A DNA stretch of 19,452 nt, from NCBI GenBank assembly GCA_014238195.1, contig JABABO010000343.1, positions 1 through 19,452 of the forward strand, read 5' to 3'. Within the stretch, counting starts at the first letter, position 1; each line of letters opens with the position of its first letter. Below, piece after piece: positions 7,862-14,268 of the stretch. The notes beneath the pieces were generated by a model, which was given only the letters and a program-made list of their open reading frames with translations, searched no databases and was not told where the DNA came from. Origin of the DNA: Kordiimonadaceae bacterium (GTDB lineage: Bacteria > Pseudomonadota > Alphaproteobacteria > Sphingomonadales > Kordiimonadaceae). The translations under genes and the position numbers were made by a program.

Positions 7862-7896
7862 AAACGGCGCTTTCATTTCGAGAGCGCCGTTTTTTT
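7862..7896 (+). terminator. Intrinsic terminator of the TonB operon
   Basis: The perfect 10-bp arms AAACGGCGCT (7862-7871) and AGCGCCGTTT (7883-7892) are followed by a run of T to 7896. It lies 28 bp after the TPR stop codon. On the minus strand the downstream T-run is short, so it would end ccrM transcription less well. Confidence 0.9.
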
Positions 7897-7930
7897 ATCA
7901 TCTATAAAAACTATGGTAAGCATACATAAG

Positions 7931-9085
7931 CTAATGCATTTCTGCGCGAACCTGTTGGCGGAATGTGTCAATCGACATCAGCTGACCTTGCTTTTCAATA
8001 TGCCAGAATGTCCAGCCATTGCAGGCAGGTGCACCTTGTACTTTAGCCCCAACTTGGTGAATCGACCCTTTTTCTTTCTTGGTAACTAAGGTACCATCTG
8101 TACGCACACGGGCCGCAAAGCGTCGTCGGGCATCATACAGCACATCCCCTGGTTCGATCATGCCGCGTTCCACAAGGGAACCGAACGCCACACGGGGTTG
8201 ACTGCGTTTACATTCAGTATAGCCTAGCACTTCATCGTCTAACTGCTTAACACCAGCAATTCGCTTACGCGCCACTTGGATATAAGCGTCTTCACGTTCA
8301 ATACCGATATAATTACGACCCAGTTTCTTAGCAACAGCACCCGTGGTGCCTGTACCGAAAAATGGGTCAAGCACCACATCACCAGGCTTGGTAGACGACA
8401 TCAAAACACGGTACAGCAAAGCTTCAGGTTTTTGTGTGGCATGAGCTTTCTTATCACCATTTTTTATACGCTCTCGTCCGTTACAAACAGGGATCACCCA
8501 GTCAGACCGCATTTGTGTATCTTCGTTCATCACTTTCAGGGCGTTATAATTAAAAGTATACCCGCCGCGGTCAGGGTGTTTTGCAGCCCAAATCAATGTT
8601 TCATGAGCATTTGTAAAACGCGTGCCACGAAAATTAGGCATAGGATTAGATTTACGCCAAACAATATCATTCAATATCCAATATTCCAGATTTTGCAGGG
8701 CATTACCAACGCGGAAAATATTATGATACGAGCCAATAACCCAAATTGTACCCGTGTCTTTCAAAACACGCTTAGCTGCTGTTAGCCATTCACTTGTAAA
8801 ATGATCATATGCGTTAAAGCTTGAAAATTTATCCCAAGCATCATCAACGCCTGCAACTTTACTATTATCTGGGCGGTGCAGCGTGTCTTTCAGCTGCATA
8901 TTATAAGGGGGATCAGCAAATATAACATCAACTGATTTTTCAGGAAGCGCATTCAACACATCGATACAATCCCCTTTTAAAATCTTATTGAGAGGCAGCG
9001 ATTTTGTATTTTGTTTTATTACAGCTTTTGAAGCGGCTGTTTCTTGACGTGCACTCATGCGTGCCGTTTTTTTTACTTCAGACAT
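7931..9085 (-). CDS. ccrM: Cell-cycle regulated GANTC adenine-N6 DNA methyltransferase
   Basis: A 384-residue beta-class methyltransferase. The catalytic DPPYN is at 58-62 and comes before the SAM-binding DPFFGTGTTG at 240-249. The stretches WVIGSYHNIFRVG, WRKSNPMPNFRGTRFTNAHE and HATQKPEALLYRV are CcrM hallmarks. The C-terminal domain (about 290-384, with GSIHQVGAKVQ and APACNGWTFWH) is the CcrM-specific DNA-recognition module. In Caulobacter, CcrM remethylates GANTC after replication and drives cell-cycle transcription. Compared with Caulobacter CcrM (358 residues) it has an N-terminal extension of about 30 mostly basic residues. GGAGG 6 bases before the ATG supports the extended start. It is downstream of rnhB, but a separate GANTC-rich promoter lies in between. 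Confidence 0.95.
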   Translation of the reverse strand: MSEVKKTARMSARQETAASKAVIKQNTKSLPLNKILKGDCIDVLNALPEKSVDVIFADPPYNMQLKDTLHRPDNSKVAGVDDAWDKFSSFNAYDHFTSEWLTAAKRVLKDTGTIWVIGSYHNIFRVGNALQNLEYWILNDIVWRKSNPMPNFRGTRFTNAHETLIWAAKHPDRGGYTFNYNALKVMNEDTQMRSDWVIPVCNGRERIKNGDKKAHATQKPEALLYRVLMSSTKPGDVVLDPFFGTGTTGAVAKKLGRNYIGIEREDAYIQVARKRIAGVKQLDDEVLGYTECKRSQPRVAFGSLVERGMIEPGDVLYDARRRFAARVRTDGTLVTKKEKGSIHQVGAKVQGAPACNGWTFWHIEKQGQLMSIDTFRQQVRAEMH

Positions 9086-9091
9086 CTATTT

Positions 9092-9105
9092 CCTCCGTCC
9101 CGAGG
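9092..9105 (-). promoter_or_regulatory. ccrM ribosome binding site partly paired in a small stem
   Basis: The Shine-Dalgarno GGAGG (minus strand, 9092-9096) is 6 bases from the ATG at 9085 and decides that start. Its GAGG can pair with CCTC (minus, 9102-9105) over a 6-base loop. With only four pairs the effect on translation may be small. Confidence 0.5.
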
Positions 9106-9112
9106 CCTGTTA

Positions 9113-9166
9113 CCCCACCTTATCTGTTGTCATCATGACGGCCTTTTTGGCTCTCGCAGAGTGGGG
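9113..9166 (-). other. Folded 5' untranslated region of ccrM
   Basis: In the predicted transcript, CCCCAC (plus 9161-9166 as GTGGGG) pairs with GTGGGG (plus 9113-9118 as CCCCAC), closing a region with two inner hairpins: GCC-N5-GGC at 9141-9151 and GTCAT-c-ATGAC at 9129-9139. The outer stem would lie near the 5' end of the mRNA. This is a sequence-based prediction only. Confidence 0.35.
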
Positions 9167-9177
9167 CTTCTGGTAAT

Positions 9178-9213
9178 AATATGAGTCGAAAGCGATTCTT
9201 CGTCAAGAGATTC
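9178..9213 (-). promoter_or_regulatory. ccrM promoter with three GANTC sites
   Basis: On the minus strand TTGACG (9201-9206) and CATATT (9178-9183) are separated by exactly 17 bp, giving a good sigma70-like promoter and a leader of about 85 bases. GANTC sites lie at 9183-9187 (touching the -10), 9194-9198 (in the spacer) and 9209-9213 (just upstream of the -35). These are the target of the encoded enzyme, so methylation state probably controls ccrM itself, as established for Caulobacter ccrM. No TTAA-N7-TTAA CtrA box was seen. Confidence 0.7.
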
Positions 9214-9244
9214 TTTTTTAAAATCAATAAGTTCTAGGTATTTT

Positions 9245-9895
9245 CTAATCTAAAATATCTCGAATCGGGGCAAAAGTTTTTCTGTGATGAGGACTAACAC
9301 CTACTAGCTTTAGTGCTTGTCTGTGATGTGGCACACCATATCCTGCGTTTTTCTCCCAACCATACTCTGGGTAAATTTTCGCAAGTTTTTTCATCAAATT
9401 ATCACGAAAATTTTTTGCTATAATCGATGATGCCGCGATAGAAAGGGACCGCGCATCACCTTTCACTAGTGTTTTAGTCGGTATCCCCAAGCCCGGATCG
9501 CAGTTCCCATCCACCAAAGCAGATGTTGCTTTCACCCCTAAGCCAACCACTGAACGGCGCATAGCCAGCAGACTGGCTTGCAAGATATTCATGGTATCAA
9601 TTTCATCGACACTTGCCCCAGCTATTGCGACCGCAACAGCGCTTTCCATAATATGTTTCGCCAGAATTCCCCGCTTATTGGCTGAAAGCTTTTTGCTGTC
9701 ATTCAACCCAACAGGAATATGCTCTGGGTCTAAAATAACCGCAGCAGCAACAACTGGCCCTGCCAAAGGCCCTCTGCCAACCTCATCGACACCGCACACG
9801 TGTGCACCGTGCTGCTGGATCATGGTTTGCTCAGCCTTAAAATCAGGCCCACTTGGCATCTGTATACCCGCCTTTATGAATAAATCTATGTTCAA
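9245..9895 (-). CDS. rnhB: Ribonuclease HII
   Basis: A 216-residue type 2 RNase H that cuts the RNA strand of RNA/DNA hybrids and starts removal of misincorporated ribonucleotides. The motif CGVDEVGRGPLAGPVVAAAV gives D37 and E38; D129 is in LVDGN and D147 in VKGDARSLSIAASSIIAK, completing the acidic active site. NDSKKL and YGWEKNAGYGVPHHRQAL are also conserved. The length is normal. The start is not certain: the ATG at 9895 has only a distant GGGGA, and an in-frame ATG at 9859 (MPSGPDF) is possible. It precedes ccrM in the same direction, a common alphaproteobacterial arrangement, and is divergent from the kinase gene with a 71-bp gap. Confidence 0.93.
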   Translation of the reverse strand: MNIDLFIKAGIQMPSGPDFKAEQTMIQQHGAHVCGVDEVGRGPLAGPVVAAAVILDPEHIPVGLNDSKKLSANKRGILAKHIMESAVAVAIAGASVDEIDTMNILQASLLAMRRSVVGLGVKATSALVDGNCDPGLGIPTKTLVKGDARSLSIAASSIIAKNFRDNLMKKLAKIYPEYGWEKNAGYGVPHHRQALKLVGVSPHHRKTFAPIRDILD

Positions 9896-9966
9896 TAGCT
9901 TGTCCCCTGCCCTTAAGTCCCCTACAGTAAGGTGCCTGCAACTGTAAAATCAAAGGCATATTTCAG

Positions 9967-10953
9967 TTGAAAGATCAAACCGCAAAACAAGCTGCTTTGA
10001 AAGCCATTAAATCGCACACAAAATGTGAAGATTTTGATTACTCAGGTCAGATTATCAAAGCCCGAAAATGCACCATTTATCAAGTGAAATCACCAACAAA
10101 TAAGGCCTTATATGCTGTAAAGGTTTATTGTGGCATCTATGCAAATGGGGAACAAAGCCAACTGCAATATGAAGCACTTGTGCACGCGCATAAGCGCCTA
10201 TTGCCCCCTTATTCAGTCGTGCCACCCGTTGCTTATCTCGCGGATCACCAAACGATCATTATGGGCTGGGTGAGCGCGAAAAAACTAAAGCAAGTTCTGC
10301 TGGCTAATATTACAAATCCAAAAATGCAGAACCATCTTATTAAGCAAACAATGCTGTGGGCTAATATGTACCATCAAATCAACGGCATAGATCATGATTT
10401 ATACGAAAAAGCATGGCGTCGTGGTCAAAACAGATTACAATATTTGCGTGACACCCGTGGCATAACAAACAGACAATTAGCCAAATATCCGCATATAAAA
10501 ACTGCGGCGGAATTTATTGATTCAATCCCTGCCCAATATTTCAAATACCCAGTCCCCACAGCTATTTTACACGGCGACTTCACGCCAACAAATATTTTAA
10601 TTACCCCTAATCAAACCATTGGTATTGACCTATGGGGGTATCAGCGCAAACCAATTTTAAATGATATAATCCGCATGTGTGTGTATCTAAGTTTAAACAT
10701 CCCTTTTATGCGCGGTTCTAAAAATCCGTATGAATGGCGCGTCGTAAAATTAATGCATGCGAGCTATGGGGAAAATTTTTATCCCGATCATAAGGAAATA
10801 TTCTTATATGCATTATTGTTGGAATATGTACGCCGCAGCTTAGTAACGCTGGGCAGTCAAAACAGGTCCTGGCAAGGTCTAAAAAAAGCGTGGACACTAG
10901 ACCGCATGAATAAAATCATTGCTGAAATCACTAAGCAGATACGACACTTATAA
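9967..10953 (+). CDS. Phosphotransferase-fold (APH/choline-kinase-like) protein, TTG start
   Basis: A 328-residue protein of the aminoglycoside phosphotransferase / choline kinase fold. The nucleotide-binding lysine is K52 (ALYAVKVY) and the acidic partner may be E69. The Brenner motif HGDFTPTN (H202, D204, N209) holds the catalytic aspartate, and D221 in IGIDLWGY is the metal-binding residue, so it looks active. The substrate is unknown; such proteins act on small molecules, lipids or sugars, and low similarity makes an antibiotic role unsupported. No ATG is available in frame upstream of a stop codon at 9928; the TTG at 9967 has AAAGG 10 bases before it. The stop codon TAA (10951-10953) lies inside the repeat element that begins at about 10948, so the original C-terminus may have been altered. 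Confidence 0.72.
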   Translation: MKDQTAKQAALKAIKSHTKCEDFDYSGQIIKARKCTIYQVKSPTNKALYAVKVYCGIYANGEQSQLQYEALVHAHKRLLPPYSVVPPVAYLADHQTIIMGWVSAKKLKQVLLANITNPKMQNHLIKQTMLWANMYHQINGIDHDLYEKAWRRGQNRLQYLRDTRGITNRQLAKYPHIKTAAEFIDSIPAQYFKYPVPTAILHGDFTPTNILITPNQTIGIDLWGYQRKPILNDIIRMCVYLSLNIPFMRGSKNPYEWRVVKLMHASYGENFYPDHKEIFLYALLLEYVRRSLVTLGSQNRSWQGLKKAWTLDRMNKIIAEITKQIRHL

Positions 10954-11066
10954 CCAATTGCGGTGAATTTTGATCCCCTTATTTGGCTATAAGTATTTGT
11001 ATCGGTTCGACTTATCCCAAGGAACTTTGCGAATCATGAAATCATTATTCATTGGTCTCGCTATAG
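10948..11066 (+). repeat. Solo diverged copy of the hairpin-plus-palindrome repeat element
   Basis: The first part (10948-10994) matches the 43-bp hairpin head at 11618-11660, with a few changes that weaken the pairing. A single repeat unit follows at 10996-11062; it keeps the first 20 bases and the last 27 or so but has the left palindrome arm replaced, making it 67 instead of 56 bp. It ends with the same ATAG tail (11063-11066) as the array. Same orientation as the array. Confidence 0.8.
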
Positions 11067-11095
11067 ACCCCTTAGAAAACAAATAAGAAATAGTG

Positions 11096-11170
11096 GGGCA
11101 AGACATGGTACCTAATGGGGACTAGGACCTCTTCTCAGAGGGTTCAGGGGATAACATCCATGTCTTGCCC
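11096..11170. repeat. Long inverted repeat 1 (13-bp perfect arms)
   Basis: The arms GGGCAAGACATGG (11096-11108) and CCATGTCTTGCCC (11158-11170) are perfect complements separated by 49 bp. An inner hairpin CCTCT-TCTC-AGAGG lies in the loop. No flanking target duplication was seen. It could be a structured RNA on either strand or a small mobile-element remnant. Confidence 0.75.
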
Positions 11171-11172
11171 AA

Positions 11173-11260
11173 TGAAGTATTTGAATTTCAGATTAATCAT
11201 TTCAGGGGGGATATGATCAATCCGACTAAGCTGGGGGTAGACAGCGTGTCAAATACTTCA
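11173..11260. repeat. Long inverted repeat 2 (12-bp perfect arms)
   Basis: The arms TGAAGTATTTGA (11173-11184) and TCAAATACTTCA (11249-11260) are perfect complements around 64 bp, starting only 2 bp after inverted repeat 1. The right arm lies 12 bp past the stop codon of the minus-strand small ORF, so on that strand it is the first structure in the 3' region. Confidence 0.75.
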
Positions 11261-11272
11261 ATGACTTAAACT

Positions 11273-11410
11273 TTAACTCGCCGCAATAACTGAACGACCA
11301 AAACGATGAGCCCGACGTCTACGGCGCATGCTATAACTCGATAAAGATGGTACTTCACTTACGTGACCTACATGACCAGTCGCTGATTTTTTAACCAAAT
11401 TTGTAAACAT
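11273..11410 (-). CDS. Small basic hypothetical protein, 45 residues
   Basis: The minus-strand ATG at 11410 is preceded by GAGG with 8 bases spacing (GAGGATATATAA-ATG), and the frame runs 45 codons to TAA. The product begins MFTNLVKKSATGHVGHVSEV and has a run of five arginines in SMRRRRRAHRFGRS, encoded by mixed codons (CGC, CGT, AGA, CGT, CGG), so it is not a simple nucleotide repeat. There is no signal peptide or membrane segment. The C-terminal half is strongly basic and could bind nucleic acid; I recognise no family. It sits alone between two copies of a repeat element, with a sigma70-like promoter about 115 bp upstream. It might still be a chance frame. Confidence 0.5.
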   Translation of the reverse strand: MFTNLVKKSATGHVGHVSEVPSLSSYSMRRRRRAHRFGRSVIAAS

Positions 11411-11532
11411 TTATATATCCTCGTATTATGTGACCTGATTTTATTCATTGTTAGGGCCACGGGTTACTAACTGTCGTCGTAGCATTTTTTTATTTGTGCC
11501 CATTTTTAGGGTCTATCGCTTGCTACAGCTTT

Positions 11533-11561
11533 AATGTAGGAAGGTGCTTACTTTCTTTCAA
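11533..11561 (-). promoter_or_regulatory. Sigma70-like promoter upstream of the small ORF
   Basis: On the minus strand TTGAAA (11556-11561) and TACATT (11533-11538) are separated by 17 bp. The predicted start near 11526 gives a leader of about 115 bases before the ATG at 11410. A possible 20-codon leader frame (11441-11503) lacks a Shine-Dalgarno sequence and is not called. Confidence 0.5.
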
Positions 11562-11617
11562 GACCACTGAACGCTTTTTTTGAACGTTTCACCGCACAAA
11601 GTGCATTAAATCTATCA

Positions 11618-11660
11618 TATAGCCAAATGCGGTGAATATTGATCACCTTATTTGGCTATA
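11618..11660. repeat. 43-bp hairpin head of the repeat array
   Basis: The 11-bp arms TATAGCCAAAT (11618-11628) and ATTTGGCTATA (11650-11660) are perfect complements, and inside them GGTGA (11631-11635) pairs with TCACC (11643-11647). The whole is a two-tier stem with a small symmetric interior loop. It directly precedes the first 56-bp unit; the same head stands before the solo copy at 10948. Confidence 0.85.
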
Positions 11661-11664
11661 AGTC

Positions 11665-12056
11665 TTTGTGTCGGTTCGACTTATCAATAAATAATGAAAT
11701 CATTATTCATTGGTCTCGCTTTTGTATCGGTTCGACTTATCAATAAATAATGAAATCATTATTCATTGGTCTCGCTTTTGTGTCGGTTCGACTTATCAAT
11801 AAATAATGATCTCATTATTCATTGGTCTCGCTTTTGTGTCGGTTCGACTTATCAATAAATAATGAAACCATTATTCATTGGTCTCGCTTTTGTGTCGGTT
11901 CGACTTATCAATAAATAATGAAACCATTATTCATTGGTCTCGCTTTTGTGTCGGTTCGACTTATCAATAAATAATGATCTCATTATTCATTGGTCTCGCT
12001 TTTATTACGGTTCGACTTATCAATAAATAATGATCTCATTATTCATTGGTCTCGCT
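11665..12056. repeat. Tandem array of seven 56-bp palindrome-containing units
   Basis: Units start at 11665, 11721, 11777, 11833, 11889, 11945 and 12001, with exactly 56 bp per unit and no variable spacers. Each has a conserved left part with CGGTTCGACTTAT and a palindrome whose 13-base arms (CAATAAATAATGA and TCATTATTCATTG) have one mismatch, then GGTCTCGCT. Differences are confined to the palindrome centre and to the first bases of units 2 and 7. The array ends in ATAG (12057-12060). It is a minisatellite-like intergenic repeat, not a CRISPR. Confidence 0.95.
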
Positions 12057-12060
12057 ATAG

Positions 12061-12299
12061 TTCATTTTCTGGATAATTTCTGAGAAAGTCCTGAGAAATT
12101 TCTGGGCGCTCGTTGGGCTTTTCATACATGTTAGATAATGCTATATGCATCACATGTTGCGTGCAAACACCATTATTGATACGTTTGATGCCTTAACAAA
12201 CAAAAGTATTTTCAAAACCACGGGTGACGACTGGGGCCGCAGTCATTGGTTAAAGCCCAATAAATTTCCCGCTTACTAGATTTGAGGACAAATCAAATT
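12061..12299 (+). other. Intergenic leader of the flavoprotein gene
   Basis: No gene with a ribosome site was found here. The region lies between the repeat array and the reductase start and should contain its promoter; only weak matches (for example TTGATG and TATTTT with 16-bp spacing, near 12188-12215) were seen. A short stem ATTGG/CCAAT lies near 12245-12260. Confidence 0.4.
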
Positions 12300-13538
12300 A
12301 TGAGCAAACACATTGTTATTATTGGTGGTGGTCATGCTGCTGCACAAGTGATTACCAGTCTGAAGCAAAAAAAATTCATCGTCAAAATCACCCTTGTCAG
12401 TGATGAAGATATGATTCCGTATCAACGCCCACCACTTTCAAAAGCTTATCTTGCGCGTAAGCTTGACCGCGACCGATTGCCGATAATACGCCAATCCCTA
12501 TATGATAAAATGCATGTGGACCTGCGCTTAAACACGACAGCAACAGGGCTAAATACCGATGCCAAAATCATTACACTTAGCAGCGGTGAAAAGATATCGT
12601 ATGACGACTGCATTATTGCCACAGGTGGCCACGCTCGCCGCTTAGACTGCGCTGGGTCTGATTTGGGCGGCATTCATTATATCCGCAAGGTAGCCGATGT
12701 TGATACCATGCTGCCTAACTTTGAGGCTGCGAAGAACATTGTGATAGTCGGTGGCGGATATATCGGCCTTGAAATCGCTGCCGTTGCAAGAAAACTCGAT
12801 AAGACTGTTACAGTGCTGGAAGCCATGCCTCGCATATTAGGACGCGTAGTCGCCCCCGAAGTTTCAAGTTTTTATCAGACCATACACACAGATGAGGGTG
12901 TAGATATCCATACAGATCAAATGGTGACAGCCTTCAACGGGCAAGACAGTACTGTAACCAGCGTTACGACACAAACTGGAAACGCCTTTAAAGCGGACCT
13001 TGTGATCATTGGTATTGGATTGATCGCCAACACTGGCCTAGCCGTTAATGCGGGGATCGCATGCCATGATATGGGTATTTTTGTTGACACAGCCTGCCGC
13101 ACCAGCGCAGCAAATGTTTATGCTGTTGGTGATGTTACGTGGCAAAAAAACCTTTTCTACGACCAACACTTAAGACTGGAAAGTGTGCAAAATGCTGTTG
13201 ACCAAGCAAAAATCGCCGTTGCTAACATTATCGGTGAGCCTGCGGTGTATAATGAGCTGCCATGGTTCTGGTCTGATCAATATGGCCTAAAATTACAAAT
13301 AACAGGTCTCAGTGAGGGTTACGATAAATTGATCACACGCGGCGACCCACGAAGTCGATCTGTGGCTTTCTTTTACATGAAAAATAATCGTATCATCGCT
13401 GCTGATTGTATTAACCGTATGCAAGAATTCATCGGCGCAAAAAAAATAATTGCCGCTCGCGTTACCGTCCCCAAGGGTATGCTGCAAGACGATACGACAC
13501 CCTTCAAGGATATTGTGAAAAAGCTGTTAACCGATTAA
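12300..13538 (+). CDS. FAD-dependent pyridine nucleotide-disulphide-type oxidoreductase (ferredoxin/rubredoxin reductase-like)
   Basis: A 412-residue flavoprotein. The FAD-binding GGGHAA is at 9-14, YQRPPLSKAYL at 41-51 is typical of ferredoxin reductases of putidaredoxin/rhodocoxin type, ATGG is at 107-110, the NAD(P)-binding VGGGYIGLEIAA at 150-161, and VYAVGDVTW marks the second FAD motif. The C-terminal reductase domain contains PWFWSDQYGLKLQITGL. It should pass electrons from NAD(P)H to a small iron-sulphur protein or rubredoxin; no ferredoxin or P450 gene lies next to it, so the partner is unknown. The frame opens at a TTG at 12282, but the ATG at 12300, preceded by GAGGA, fits the domain start better. 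Its stop is only 3 bp from the convergent peroxidase gene. Confidence 0.9.
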   Translation: MSKHIVIIGGGHAAAQVITSLKQKKFIVKITLVSDEDMIPYQRPPLSKAYLARKLDRDRLPIIRQSLYDKMHVDLRLNTTATGLNTDAKIITLSSGEKISYDDCIIATGGHARRLDCAGSDLGGIHYIRKVADVDTMLPNFEAAKNIVIVGGGYIGLEIAAVARKLDKTVTVLEAMPRILGRVVAPEVSSFYQTIHTDEGVDIHTDQMVTAFNGQDSTVTSVTTQTGNAFKADLVIIGIGLIANTGLAVNAGIACHDMGIFVDTACRTSAANVYAVGDVTWQKNLFYDQHLRLESVQNAVDQAKIAVANIIGEPAVYNELPWFWSDQYGLKLQITGLSEGYDKLITRGDPRSRSVAFFYMKNNRIIAADCINRMQEFIGAKKIIAARVTVPKGMLQDDTTPFKDIVKKLLTD

Positions 13539-13541
13539 AAC

Positions 13542-14105
13542 CTATGGACCAGCAAGCAGTTCATCAATCGCTGTGAGTATTTTTGTAGAATTTGGTTTCA
13601 CTCGACTTTTAAAATATCCAACTGGTTTGCCATTTTGATCAATCAAATATTTATGGAAATTCCATTTCGGGCGACTTTTATCGCCAAGCTCGGCTGCGAG
13701 AAACTCATAAACAGGTGCTGTGCCTTCCTTGCCATTAACGATCATTTTTTTTGTCATCGGAAATTGAATATTAAAATTCACTTCACAGAATTGTTTAATC
13801 TCGTCCTCGGTACCTGGTTCTTGCGACCAAAAATCATTCGCTGGAACACCAAGTACTAAAAAACCCCTATCCTGATAGGTGTCATGCAAGGCTTGAAGCC
13901 CTTCATATTGCGGTGTGTAACCGCATTTAGACGCTGTATTTACCAGCAAAACCACTTTGCCCTTATAGTCTTCAAGTGGCATGTCGGTATAATCAATTGA
14001 TGTGACCGTAAAATCATGGAACGATTGTTCGCCCGCCACACCATTAAAGGGCATGGTCAAAAGACCCAGTATCACGAAACAAACGGTCCTTATTTTATGG
14101 CACAT
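13542..14105 (-). CDS. Exported glutathione peroxidase-family thiol peroxidase
   Basis: A 187-residue GPx-fold peroxidase with an N-terminal signal peptide (MCHKIRTVCFVILGLLTMPF, cleavage near VAG/EQ), so probably periplasmic. The peroxidatic cysteine is C61 in NTASKCGYTPQY, Q96 is in DFWSQEPG, W148 and N149 are in KWNFHKYL, completing the usual catalytic set. C107 in KQFCEVNF matches the resolving cysteine of thioredoxin-dependent members; the intermediate cysteine of the usual VPCN motif is Ala here (VPAND). It should reduce hydroperoxides using a thioredoxin-like donor. The frame extends to an ATG at 14129, but AAAGGA lies 6 bases before the ATG at 14105, and the signal peptide starts there. 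Confidence 0.9.
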   Translation of the reverse strand: MCHKIRTVCFVILGLLTMPFNGVAGEQSFHDFTVTSIDYTDMPLEDYKGKVVLLVNTASKCGYTPQYEGLQALHDTYQDRGFLVLGVPANDFWSQEPGTEDEIKQFCEVNFNIQFPMTKKMIVNGKEGTAPVYEFLAAELGDKSRPKWNFHKYLIDQNGKPVGYFKSRVKPNSTKILTAIDELLAGP

Positions 14106-14225
14106 ACTAAATCCTTTCGACATATTCACTTTAGTATGAACATTCTAGCAATTAAAACAAGACCATAGGTCAAATTTTTGTGACCACGATATTGATTGAT
14201 ACAAAAGCCCTTTAAGAATGGACAG

Positions 14226-14249
14226 ACCAGTCCTATATTCCTGACTAGT
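14226..14249 (+). promoter_or_regulatory. Operator-like inverted repeat around the -10 of the Old Yellow Enzyme gene
   Basis: ACCAGTC (14226-14232) and GACTAGT (14243-14249) are complementary at 6 of 7 positions and flank TATATT (14234-14239), a good -10 element; the matching -35 (TTTAAG, 17 bp upstream) is weak. A repressor bound here would block transcription. TetR-type repressors such as NemR control related enzymes, but none is encoded in this window. Confidence 0.4.
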
Positions 14250-14268
14250 AAAAATTAGGGAAATATTT

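Noticed and set aside
8276..8785. 169-codon plus-strand ORF inside ccrM
   Set aside because: It is antisense to the conserved methyltransferase core and its product shows no recognisable family features; a shadow frame.
9967..10953. Aminoglycoside resistance gene
   Set aside because: Only the general phosphotransferase fold is visible; nothing supports an antibiotic substrate.
11441..11503. 20-residue leader peptide on the minus strand before the small ORF
   Set aside because: No Shine-Dalgarno sequence before either in-frame ATG and too short to judge.
11665..12056. CRISPR array
   Set aside because: The 56-bp units abut without variable spacers, differ only by a few bases, and no cas gene is in the window.
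11665..12056. tRNA or tmRNA T-arm from the repeated GGTTCGA
   Set aside because: The motif is not flanked by a pairing T-stem, acceptor stem or other tRNA arms; it is a short chance resemblance repeated with the unit.
11665..12056. Replication origin with iterons or DnaA boxes (TTATCAATA in each unit)
   Set aside because: The match to TTATCCACA is only 7 of 9, and no replication or partition gene is nearby.
11665..12056. XerCD dif-like sites in the palindromes
   Set aside because: The ATAA and TTAT blocks are separated by 8 bases instead of the 6 of dif, and the outer arms do not match; a recombinase role remains only a possibility.
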